From Bremia lactucae (taxonomy: Eukaryota > Oomycota > Peronosporomycetes > Peronosporales > Peronosporaceae), in assembly GCF_004359215.1 (NCBI RefSeq), contig NC_090610.1, positions 12,741,896 to 12,758,646 of the forward strand: DNA of 16,751 nt, read 5' to 3'. Below, one piece after another: positions 1-7,683 of the stretch; position 1 is the stretch's first letter, and every line of letters starts with the position of its first letter. The position numbers were made by a program, and so were the translations under genes. A model generated the notes under the pieces. That model made no database searches and had not been told where the DNA came from. It saw only the letters and a list, made by a program, of their open reading frames with translations.

Positions 1-598
1 GACGATGTATTCGTCCATAGCCGGGCCATGGACGGTAAGACGGACGTGGAAGTTCATAAAACTCACGTTCGTCAGGTTCTTACACTTATGCGAAAGCACA
101 AGTTGTACGCAAATCTCAAGAAGTGTATATTCGCTGCAAGCGAAATACCACTTCTTGAGTGCATCGTCGGTAAACATGGCGTGCGCATTGAAACCTAAGA
201 GATCAAGGCAATTACAGACTGGCCAGTTCCAGTCGATGTGAAGGGACTTAGAAAGTTCCTTGGTTTAGCGGCGTACTTGCACAAGTACTCTCGCAATTAT
301 GCAGAGATGACAGTTCTTTTTCCTCGTCACTTGAAAAAAGACGAGAAATGGTTATGGAACGCTGATTGTCAGCGTTCGTTTGAAGGTATCAACCAAAGCT
401 TGATGCAATCGCCCATCTGGTGATTGAAGATCAAGACAGACCATTCCATGTGGTCTGTGACGCCAGCGATTTTGCATTCAGCTGCGCGGTAATGCAATAC
501 GATACAGACGGCGCGGACCGCGTCGTCTTTCACCAATCGTGTCAGCCGCAACCAGCTGAACGCAATTACCCAGTGCATGACAAGGAACTCCGCGATTC
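1..598 (+). pseudogene. Ty3/gypsy pol remnant: RT palm/connection and start of RNase H
   Basis: Remnant of an LTR-retrotransposon polymerase. The window opens on the second half of the RT active site: the first codons read DDVFVHSRA, the two Asp plus the following conserved block. RT continues through KHKLYANLKKC (about 88-120) and KFLGLAAYLHKYS (about 253-291), then RNase H starts with FHVVCDASDF (about 444-473) and ends at NYPVHDKEL (about 564-590). It is dead: TAA at 196-198 replaces a coding position, there is a frame change near 415-420, and family similarity stops abruptly at about 590, where opposite-strand material begins. Family assignment rests on these motifs and their order. The start is truncated by the window edge. 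Confidence 0.9.
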
Positions 599-599
599 G

Positions 600-1333
600 C
601 CTTAAATTTTCGAAGCCAGGCTTCGCTTCCAATGTATTTGACATTGTAAATGAACGCGCTCCAGGCTTGCATAAGCGAGACTTTATCTCGCTTATTGTTG
701 CCACTAAACCATCGAAGCTTAAGAAAAGCATCGAGATAAAAATCTTCTCAGCGCGAAAGTTCTTCGCGCTGGGATCAAGGCGATGTAGCTTTGTCGCAAT
801 AAATAAGGGATATTTATTGTGAGGAGTAGTCTCTCCAGACAAGCTATTAATTAGCTGTTCGGGCAAAAGCCACGGCTTTTTCTCAGGGGTAAGATGAGAC
901 AGTTTAGTGTCGACAATCCCCTGACTGGTACCCACTGAAGCAGGGGTACCACAAGAACTTTATAACGATGGCTTACGCCATCGATATCACAACGCACAGA
1001 AACTTGTGAGGGTGACGGCACGGGAGACAGTACTGGCGATGAGGAATCATCCTCATCGTCGGAACCGAACACGCTGTAGCGAATGCTACCAGCACGTCTA
1101 CTCGAATTAGCCCCCTCATCCGAAGGCTCATAGTCAGCCGCCTGACGAGGATCAGGCGACTGTTCTGTTCTCCCCGAGTCGGCCATTTCGTCCGACTCGC
1201 ATTCGTTGTCGACCTCCAAAGAGGGGTCGCATTCACGTGGTGTATCACTACGTGGACCCGCAATATTTAGAGTGGCGGGAGAAGATGACACTACTGTAGA
1301 CGGAACGTCTGCCGCACTATTCGCATACCGCAT
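600..1333 (-). pseudogene. Acidic Ser-rich ORF of a retroelement (gag-like or antisense ORF), frameshifted
   Basis: Product not identified. From an ATG at 1331-1333 a 160-codon frame runs to 851. It is rich in Asp, Glu, Ser and Pro, with a cluster around SVFGSDDEDDSSS (about 1037-1075). Near 940-1000 the sensible frame changes, and protein-like sequence continues in another frame to about 600 (KLSHLTPEKKPWLLPEQL at about 850-910, later EIKSRL and WLRKF). The nucleotide sequence is full of short perfect inverted repeats. It could be the N-terminal part of gag in a minus-strand element whose LTR is 1470-1909. Alternatively it is an antisense ORF between pol and the 3' LTR of a plus-strand element, because the purine tract and RT at 1-598 point that way. 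I cannot decide from sequence alone. Confidence 0.55.
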
Positions 1334-1450
1334 GGACTTATTAACAGTGCGATAGAATAAAAAAGATGGTTCTGAATCACACCAATCAACTTCGTTTTTA
1401 ATAAAGTGGTCTTATAGTGACCACTCTACCCAAGAGAGTCAGAGCGATTG

Positions 1451-1469
1451 TCGTTTAAGGGAGGGGTGA
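1451..1469 (+). other. Polypurine-tract-like sequence next to LTR
   Basis: Purine-rich run (AAGGGAGGGG core) ending 3 bases before the LTR terminus at 1470. In an LTR element this is the site that primes plus-strand DNA, and it lies just upstream of the 3' LTR. Its position implies that the LTR at 1470-1909 is oriented on the plus strand. Assigned by composition and position only. Confidence 0.5.
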
Positions 1470-1909
1470 TGAAACGGGGTGTATCGTTACATGAAATTCA
1501 TACTTAAAGGTTGTTAATTAATATATTATTTAAAAGGAAGAGAATATTTGGAGAATATTACTTTACATGGTAATATTTTAAAAGCTTATCCATTGGTAGA
1601 TATAGACCATTATATCTACTTTCTCCGCGGTCCAGTCAGCGCTGGACGCGCGCAAAGAGAAAGACAGATAAGATTTTTAGTACATGTTTGTATTAGTTTA
1701 CAATTAAGCTAGTATCAAGTAGATAGACAAGAAGACCTTAATTATATTAATGCAGTTTTCATTTAACCCTCTTTAAAGCAAGTATTTCAAAGAGAAGACT
1801 TCCTCTGCACGTACTAGTGTACGTGAAGTGACGTGAGGCACCACTCGCACTGAGGCAGTGCGAAGTGAACTTGTACTGAAGCAGTAAAAGTCGGCATGGC
1901 CCCGTTACA
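1470..1909 (+). repeat. LTR of a gypsy-type element, about 440 bp
   Basis: Begins TGAAACGGGG and ends CCCCGTTACA, so the ends form a nearly perfect 10-bp inverted repeat with the usual TG...CA. Two other pieces in the window match it in reverse. 12025-12173 matches 1470-1615, sharing the TTGTTAATTAATATATTAT block. 11281-11360 and 5513-5660 match the 3' end (1909 backward). The 3' third contains stacked hairpins (1808-1825 and 1845-1863). A TTTTCATTTAACC string at about 1755-1768 resembles an oomycete initiator element, which together with the upstream purine tract favours plus orientation. No intact partner LTR lies in the window. Confidence 0.85.
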
Positions 1910-1919
1910 AGTAGCGTAA

Positions 1920-1929
1920 TGGTAGCAAC
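1920..1929 (+). other. Possible primer-binding site (TGGTAGC)
   Basis: TGGTAGCAAC lies 10 bases after the LTR end. TGGTAGC matches the start of initiator-tRNA-Met primer sites in some Ty elements, but only 7 bases agree and the gap is longer than usual. It would make the LTR a 5' LTR, which conflicts with the purine tract at 1451-1469. Weak. Confidence 0.15.
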
Positions 1930-2248
1930 TTGTTGATAACTAGAATTCATATTCAGAAATCTTTATGCAGGCCTCCCAGCTTCAGTAGCTCAAAAGGCCT
2001 GCAAAAAGACTTCGCAATATCTGTGTAATTATTTGTTTAATAGCAAGATGCTTATTAACAACGAAATAACGAGTGAAAGCCGACAAACCTGAAATACAAG
2101 GAAATTATGGCTTGCTTGCGCTCATGGTGGGTACAAAAAAGACCACTAAGATTCGCCTACGTGAAGGTAAGTATGCACTTCCGCAAAAGTTGGTAGAAGT
2201 AAAGTAAAATAAATTCATCCTTAGCTTGACCGCCAAAGACTAACTAAC

Positions 2249-2437
2249 ATGCATGCGCAAGAGCGCACCTCCGACCCTTGTCGCTTATTTCCAGCTCAAC
2301 TTCTCACTCGTGCTCGATTTGCTGCTCTTTCTTTCGCTCTTTTTATGACTTGCCAATCAAGTGCGGGCGCATTTGGCTTTTTCTCACCTTTTAAAACCAG
2401 TACATCTAACATCGTCAAACGAAAACACGGTTTCTGA
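2249..2437 (+). CDS. Hypothetical 62-aa ORF with a hydrophobic segment
   Basis: ATG-to-stop frame of 62 codons. Residues about 24-48 (ARFAALSFALFMTCQSSAGA and following) are hydrophobic and small-residue rich, a little like a signal peptide or membrane anchor. However, a 23-residue polar lead with several charges precedes it, which is long for a signal peptide. No known family, no RXLR or LFLAK effector motif, and a downstream 11-base G run. It could easily be a chance frame in non-coding DNA. Confidence 0.15.
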   Translation: MHAQERTSDPCRLFPAQLLTRARFAALSFALFMTCQSSAGAFGFFSPFKTSTSNIVKRKHGF

Positions 2438-2486
2438 TGTGCTCATGGGCAGTCACACCCATTGCACTACTCTCATGTAGATAATC

Positions 2487-2733
2487 AAGGTGTGTGGCTA
2501 TAGCGATTCCCTAATGCAATTTTGGGGGGGGGGGTACCAAAGTCCAAAAGGGGATCTAATGACGACTCTATAGGAATAATTGGTAATTGGCGATATAGCG
2601 GAATAATAGAAAAGTTTTATGTTGTCAATTTAAGTCTGTAAAATTTATTTTATTAGAAACATACAGATGGGGAGGGAAGGGGTGTGGCTAAAAAAATAAC
2701 TAAAAGGTGTGTGTGCCTATACCGGTTCCCTAA
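2487..2733 (+). repeat. Imperfect direct repeat pair, about 28-30 bp, 217 bp apart
   Basis: 2487-2514 and 2704-2733 both read AAGGTGTGTG, then (G/C)CTATA, then a few variable bases, then TTCCCTAA. The first copy is followed at once by the 11-base G tract. A third GGGGTGTGGCTA string occurs at about 2680. These look like diverged copies of one unit, perhaps element termini. Confidence 0.5.
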
Positions 2734-3417
2734 ATTTTTTATTTAGATTTCTTCCGACAACATTTTGTGCACGTCCGAACTCCACCTTCAATATAATTCG
2801 TAATGGCCAATAAAGTCGCAGCAAAAAGGATTTTGTAAGCTAATCAAAATGCCTCAAACCTAGTTGGGGTGAGTTTAGCAAAAACTTGGGGTGTTCTATA
2901 CATTTTCTAAGACTAATGTCATTAATGGCAATATTGTAGTGGTAATGTGGCAGTTATGTTCGTTGGTTGGTATTGTATTGTGTTACGTATACGCAGCGGA
3001 CTAGTTCTGGACGGCTTGAGACGGCTTTCGCCCAATCTAGTCACCTCCGCCTCAGCTGTCGAAGACGTAGAGCCTCCCTACCGCAGGGATGTCACTGCAG
3101 ATTACCTGTAATTGTCCCGCTAAGTGCTCTCCAATGTCGCCGATTGTGGGCAATGTGACGAAGCCTCTCGAGATCGGAGATGGATTCGAGATGGTATACG
3201 GTCTTCCCAAGTTTGTAATAGTGGTGTAGCGTCCCTGGAAGGGTGGTGCGAGGGCGGCCTCACCACCTCTCCCGAGTGCAGGGCTGGAAGTAGTATGACA
3301 TCCGTCGATTGGCCGGATGCCTGTTGGACGGCGGGGGATGTGGCCGAAGCAGTTGCCAGGGGGCAGCGATGTTCGAGGTTGACAATGGTTGCGTTCCGCA
3401 GCGTCGGTACACAAAAT

Positions 3418-3549
3418 GCATTAAGCTTATTAGAAGCATGTACAATGCGCCACTTACCATTTGGCTATTCGACACAAAATGGCGGTATCGAATGGGGATA
3501 TTAGCTCTCTAGCAGCCTAGTTAGATTACTCAACTTCCTTATCCAGCGA
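3418..3549 (-). mobile_element. Gypsy fragments inserted as filler inside the LINE
   Basis: On the minus strand the LINE reads ISNKKF up to about 3548 and resumes with RCGTQPLS at about 3408. Between them are two gypsy pieces in the same orientation. 3529-3549 encodes SLDKEVE, nearly identical in bases to the linker at about 14651-14672. 3418-3510 encodes PFCVE*PNGKWRIVHASNKLNA, an RT fingers block also seen at 12334-12400. The parts lie far apart in an intact element, so the insert has an internal deletion or came from two sources. Only about a dozen LINE bases seem to be missing. Confidence 0.75.
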
Positions 3550-5254
3550 ATTTCTTGTTTGAGATTCGCCATGGGTGCCGGATGTTAATGACGCTACGGA
3601 GTTGTCGCCTGTGGTTTGGCTAATTTTGATGCTTATAAAGCCCAGGTGCCGCAGTTGTATAGGAGGGTTGTACGTAGCAGTCGTAAAGTCGGAGTCTTGT
3701 GTTCTCAGAGATTTGATGAGCGAGACCAGATTGTCCACAGGCGGCGGGGGGCGGCGGTAGCGAGGAATTTGCGTCGGGAGATGTCTTCTTTGTCGCCTAA
3801 TTCTGATCCAAGTTTGATGGTCTGGCGCCATCCATCTTCAATTGCAAGGTCGGTCTGGTCGTCGTCGCTGCAGCTGCGGCGGGCGACCATGGTGCGTTCG
3901 GTCTTGGTGGCGTTCATGTGGAGGGGCCAACGTGCGAGGATAGCTGGGGCGTTGTCTTCGATCTTGTTGGTCGTCAATGGGTCCTGGCATATAAAATCGG
4001 CATCGTCGGCATTATTATCATGTTTTGCAACAAATTAAGGATAGCTAGGTCAGTAGTGAGGTCGCGGAGTGCAGCTTCTAAGTACACGATGAAGAGAAAT
4101 GGGGATAAAGATTCGTCTTGTGGTGTTTTAATATTCGCCTCGAAGGGTTGGAGGGTTAATCCGTTTGAGCGGAGGGATATCGTCGTTCTTGGAAGGAGTG
4201 CACGCACCAATTGGACTCCGTCGTCATCGAAAAAGGTTTAAAGGACGCTTAGGAGCTTGTCGCGGTCAATGGTGTCGAAGGCGCGGTAAACATCGATCCG
4301 ATTTTCTTCGCGGTACCGTTGGGTGCCGGATGCGATCCAGCGGTAAGGCCACAGCACTTCTGGTTGGTGTCTGGAGAGAATTCTGTACGACGAGGGAGGC
4401 GGCCTAACGGGTGCTAATCCGGAGGACGATTGGTCAGAGACTAGAGCACTCGCCTCGCCTCGTGTCATGTTGAGTTTGGGTCGGCAAATTAGGTTATTTT
4501 CCATGAGTTGGACTGGTTGGCCGTCTTCGAAACTCTTGTTATTAATTTCAGCTAGTGGCTATGCGAGGATCCGCGCCGTATGTCAGTCGTTTCCCTGGGA
4601 CGTTGTCTGGGCCACAGGCACGCCAGTTGTTTAGTCTGCGGGAGGCGGCTGAGAGCTTGGTCTTGGATATCGGTATCTGGAGTGGGTGCCTCTGTATCAG
4701 GTCTGATGGAAATGCTTTGAACATTGTAAAATTAGGGAAAGTGATTCCATGGCTAGCCGTGCGTTGATGTAATATAAATTTACGTTGGCCTTCGAGCATT
4801 GTAATGCGCGGGAACGGTTTGCGGGTCAGCATACGGACCGTAGTGAACACTTAACTAAGTTGCTGTGTTGTTCGATATTGCAGACAATCTGGTCGATGAT
4901 GGCGTTTTCCTGTTGTCTTCATAGGTGTCGATTTTTGTGGCAAATTTCGTTGCGGTAAGTGCGGAGTTTCGCTTGGTCGTCGCTTGCGAATAATTATATT
5001 GTTTGTGCTCCGCAAAGAGTCTGGTGATTTCAGGGTCGGTGAAAGGCGTCGTAGGGTCGGTGCTGCGAAGGCTGCTGTCATATCGGCACTGGTTAATGTC
5101 ATTTGTAAAATGCTGGTGAATTGCTCCTGAACGCTTTTATATGGTGCTGGGGGTGTGCGGGGTAGCGTGTTCGAGCGCTTCGATAAACTTCGCATGGGTG
5201 TTCGTTGTGTATCGGGCAGTCTCACGCCAATACCATTCTGGTCGCCTTTGCAGC

Positions 5255-5266
5255 GGGGGGGGGGGG
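5255..5266 (+). repeat. 12-base G homopolymer
   Basis: Run of 12 G inside the endonuclease-RT linker of the LINE. It reads as a proline run on the coding strand and is a likely site of frame slippage. Confidence 0.9.
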
Positions 5267-5348
5267 CTGAACTGTAAGCGGTAGGCTTGGTCGAGGGTAA
5301 AGTCGGCGGTCACAAGTTTGTTGGGAGACTCGATAAGGGCTCTATGTC

Positions 5349-5489
5349 ATGCCTAGGCGTCTATGCATGGCTTCCCCACATGAGTCACCAACATTCAATA
5401 CCTTCCTTAAAGATGACAAGTACGCGGACTATGAAAGCCGCTTTGGTGAATTTCAAATCTTGGAAGACAATAAGCGGGTAGTAATCTGA
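5349..5489 (+). CDS. Unrecognised 46-aa ORF or 3' end of a lost gene
   Basis: ATG at 5349, stop TGA at 5487-5489. The second half (KDDKYADYESRFGEFQILED) is charged and has the composition of a real protein tail. It sits between the LINE's truncated upstream end (about 5330) and an LTR terminus at 5513, so it may be the C-terminus of a gene whose front was removed. No family recognised. Confidence 0.25.
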   Translation: MPRRLCMASPHESPTFNTFLKDDKYADYESRFGEFQILEDNKRVVI

Positions 5490-5512
5490 TAGCTTCTGTA
5501 TTACACCCGCAT

Positions 5513-5668
5513 CGTAACGGGGCACTACGACTTGTACTGCTTCAGTACAAGTCCACTTCGCACTGCTTTAGTTGCGAGTGGTGCCTTACGTTATTTCACG
5601 TTTTTACTAAACATGCAATTGAATTCTTATCTTATCTTATCTGTATCTCTCTTTGTTTATCTCTATAA
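5513..5668 (-). repeat. Truncated LTR, 3' end of the same family as 1470-1909
   Basis: Starts CGTAACGGGG (expected TGTAACGGGG) on the plus strand, then GGCACTACGACTTGTACTGC and a GAGTGGTGCCT block. These match the reverse complement of 1909 back to about 1650. Similarity fades after the CTTATCTTATCTTATC run near 5630-5668. The first 40 bases hold an 11-bp-stem hairpin (5529-5553). The 5' part of the LTR is missing, and no typical internal sequence follows. Confidence 0.7.
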
Positions 5669-5777
5669 GGCAAAAGATTACAGAACACAACCTTAAAGAT
5701 AATTGTTGACCCCACACATAAAAGAAGAAATTAAGCAGAATGCAATCACTCGGTGTCAACAGTTTGATAGGTGAGGG

Positions 5778-5890
5778 TGTAACGGGATACATTTCGGTAG
5801 TTCACCGATAATTTGTTTGATACACACCAAAGGATAATATTCCCTCTTTAGTTATATATGATTTTATATTAATTAATGCTGTAATGCATG
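5778..5890 (+). repeat. LTR-like terminus of a related family
   Basis: TGTAACGGGATACATTTCGG follows a purine-rich GGTGAGGG, the same arrangement as purine tract plus LTR start. The sequence beyond is AT-rich and does not match the 1470-1909 LTR after the first 10-15 bases. The end is not defined; it seems to stop before the gypsy linker fragment at about 5890. Confidence 0.35.
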
Positions 5891-6240
5891 ATGAATTATT
5901 ACATACCACATGTTGGATTTCCTTAATCAAGGAATAAAATGGATCCGTAGGATCCTTAAGGATCGATGACCCACTCCGCGCACAAAGTGCATCTTTTGTG
6001 TAATTCAGGACAGCTTCGTCCAGAAGTGACGATGACTTTAGCTCATTCGCTGGGTCGAATGACCATCATCTCAGGTAAGTCGCCAGCCTTTAAGGCTCGG
6101 CTACACTCATCAATAGACATTTCGTTTAGCTATGAAAGAGCATGTAACGAAGGAATTCCCGCAAGGCTACCTTCTCCCTCGATGTTACCGGTTACACCAT
6201 TTACAAGCGTATGTAATTGCTTACTCGTATCACATTCTGA
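5890..6240 (-). pseudogene. Gypsy pol fragment: linker between protease and RT
   Basis: Read right to left it gives IDECSRALKAGDLPEMM (about 6070-6115), then SSLLDEAVLNYTKDALCARS (about 5975-6030), ending in LIKEIQHVVC at about 5895-5930. The same stretch in the copy at 10261-10440 reads DEFGQDLKAGDLS and ends KEFQDIVCRNPPSVL just before RT. So this piece is the segment preceding RT, and RT itself is absent. A stop and a frame change lie near 6040. It is an isolated fragment. Confidence 0.7.
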
Positions 6241-6248
6241 GGGTATAA

Positions 6249-6897
6249 ACTTTTCGCGTTTCCAGAGGTAAGTCGGAATGGGGGACTCCAAAAGAGCACA
6301 TTTGTTCGTCGCTGCTGTGCGCCACAGGTTTCGACGTATCGGATAATTGCGCAGAGGCTGCTGTGGAAGAATTTTCCATTGCCACTGGCGCGATGTCCAA
6401 AAGTAGCTCCATCGCATCTCTCATTGGAGCACTTAAATGCTGCTTGAAGTCCTACCAAAGCTTAGAAGCACAGAGTGCCGTCTCACTTTTCTGAGGGAAA
6501 GGATGAGGAATCCAAGCCCACAACGCTTAAGCGTTAAGACAAATTTCGTCGGCCTCGCATCCGTTCAGAGAATGTGGTATCGCGAATCTTCAAACTCATT
6601 ACGCATGACATCATAACTAGCGCCCAGCATAATAACGAACTCAATCAATGAAGGGCAAGAGCAAGCAATCCCAAAAGATGAGCAAGCTCTTCGCTGAGCT
6701 AAGATCATTGCGACAGCGGAAGTACATCGTGAGTACAGATTCACGTCTCTAAGTGTGAAAAAAACGCTTTTTAGAGGTTGCGGCCAATCTTTGGCAACCT
6801 GGATTTATGACTTAGAGGCGGAGGAGCCGGATGGGATCGTTATACGCGACCTTTTCGCAAAAGCTATCACTACACAGTTCATGATGCCACGTCAGTA
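6249..6897 (+). pseudogene. Unidentified decayed coding stretch
   Basis: Three long plus-strand open segments without recognised similarity. 6249-6491 is 81 codons open (includes CSSLLCATGFDVSDNCAEAA). About 6493-6650 is GKDEESKPTTLKR, stop, KFRRPRIRSENVVSRIFKL. About 6646-6895 contains SLATWIYDLEAEEPDGIVIR and AKAITTQFMM. The composition looks like protein and the segments follow one another, so a broken plus-strand gene or element ORF is plausible. The minus strand of 6200-6450 is also open in several frames, so strand choice is uncertain there. It lies just beyond the pol end at about 7085 and is antisense to it. Confidence 0.35.
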
Positions 6898-7084
6898 ATA
6901 ATCGCGTTTGCGCGACCAAGCATGTGGTGCTTCGATGTTCTCAATAAGGAAAATTTTCGATCATTTGATATATAAACTAGACGGAACACGAGAACAAGAG
7001 TGCATTCGTTCTCTTCGAGGCGGCTGGCGCTTGTCGAGAACGAAAAAATCGCTTTAATATTGCGAAATTATAGGTCAAAAGCTA

Positions 7085-7530
7085 GCTGAGCGCCGCGTGT
7101 CACCCCAACTGAGGTTAGTGCTAATACGCTTCTGCTCACGTTGCACACAAGACCGTCAACCAAGACATACTCTGGTCGTGAATTTGTCCGTTTCTAGCGG
7201 GAAGCGTCGTTCGACGCAGTCGACCCGAGTGCGGCGCTTAAAACGTCAACGGTGCAAGGATATTATTTTGAAAGAGTACCTCAAACTCCCAAGAAGTTTT
7301 TACGAGGGATACCCGCCCACAACACATGTTACTGATATTAGCCTTTGGGACGACGTCGGTTCAAAAAAAATTCAACGTGAAATTGAAGGACCTCTTGCTC
7401 TTCTAGTGACTTAGGAGGCGGCGGAATATCGGTGGAGTATTTCAATGCTTTAAAATACGATGACTGTGTTGGCGATTGCTGCATCGTCAGGATGTCAGCT
7501 GGCTTTTTAAACGAGACTGGTGACACTCGG
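7085..7530 (-). pseudogene. Gypsy pol C-terminus: chromodomain-like tail
   Basis: End of the minus-strand pol that begins at about 10245. The frame YSTDIPPPPKSLEEQEVLQ (about 7382-7438) runs into FHVEFFLNRRRPKG, the start of a chromodomain. After a stop it resumes with HVLWAGYPS (about 7300-7330) and SWEFEVLFQN (about 7263-7292), matching the aromatic YLVKWxGYP…SWE pattern that in such elements reads chromatin marks and guides integration. A weaker tail (RRFPLETDKFTTRVCLG) reaches about 7085. Stops and frameshifts are frequent. Confidence 0.75.
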
Positions 7531-7663
7531 ACGTCAAAAGACGATTTTGATATTCGTTGAGGATACTCTCAGTTCGAGATGGAGTCTCACAGAGACGCTG
7601 CCTCCACCGATATTCCGCCGCCTCCTAAGTAAAAAAATACTCCACCGATATTCCGCCGCCTCC
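7409..7663. repeat. 29-bp sequence present once inverted and twice in tandem
   Basis: The reverse complement of 7409-7437 recurs without mismatch at 7602-7630. The reverse complement of 7414-7442 recurs without mismatch at 7635-7663. Both tandem copies carry CCACCGATATTCCGCCGCCT, which codes for the proline run before the chromodomain. The single copy at 7409-7442 is the one in frame with the chromodomain; the two at 7602-7663 are inverted relative to it. The spacer is about 160 bp. Confidence 0.95.
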
Positions 7664-7683
7664 GGTGCAAGTGCCTCAAAATC

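Larger units (their letters stand above)
1930..3106. other. Non-coding stretch with short repeats, no recognised gene
   Basis: About 1.2 kb without recognisable protein similarity on either strand. It contains an 11-base G run (2524-2534), an imperfect direct repeat pair (2487-2514 and 2704-2733), and AT-rich sequence from 2560 to 2760. A 43-codon stop-free plus-strand run ends in TAA at about 2208 (…KTTKIRLREGKYALPQKL…). A small ORF at 2249-2437 is listed separately. The stretch may be degenerate element sequence or true intergenic DNA. Confidence 0.5.
3107..5330 (-). pseudogene. LINE (non-LTR retrotransposon) ORF2 remnant: RT and C-terminal region
   Basis: Decayed ORF2 of an APE-type LINE read right to left. 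5225-4850 is the linker between endonuclease and RT (KFIEALEHAT-like, SVQEQFTSILQ). Near 4650 is RRLNNWRACGPDNVPG, RT block 1. Near 4260-4330 is YRWIASGTQRYREEN…RAFDTIDRDKLL, the first catalytic Asp region. Near 4080-4150 is TPQDESLSPFLFIVYLEAAL, the TPQGxxLSP block with Gly lost. At 4002-4010 is ADD of the catalytic [FY]ADD loop, both Asp kept. The C-terminal part follows (HRRQLRS..NIRHPWRISNKK at about 3550-3615, CFGHIPRRP at about 3325-3360, HNRRHWRAL near 3130). The endonuclease half is absent. Many frameshifts and stops. The element is interrupted by foreign gypsy sequence at 3418-3549. Confidence 0.9.

Noticed and set aside
369..935. A single 188-codon minus-strand gene across this range
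   Set aside because: Only 600-935 looks like protein of the Ser-rich ORF. Below about 600 the frame is antisense to a clear gypsy RNase H on the plus strand, so the full-length ORF is an accident.
2249..2437. Secreted effector gene
   Set aside because: No RXLR, LFLAK or convincing signal peptide, very short, and in featureless sequence. Kept only as a low-confidence ORF.
3124..3504. Plus-strand ORFs of 60-140 codons in 3100-4400
   Set aside because: They are shadows of the minus-strand LINE, whose motifs (ADD, RAFDTID, TPQ..LSP, HNRRHWRAL) are clear.
7097..7414. Plus-strand basic 105-codon ORF
   Set aside because: Antisense to the chromodomain tail of the minus-strand pol.
7409..7663. CRISPR array or satellite
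   Set aside because: Only three copies, in mixed orientation, without regular spacers, and explained by duplication and inversion of a pol segment.
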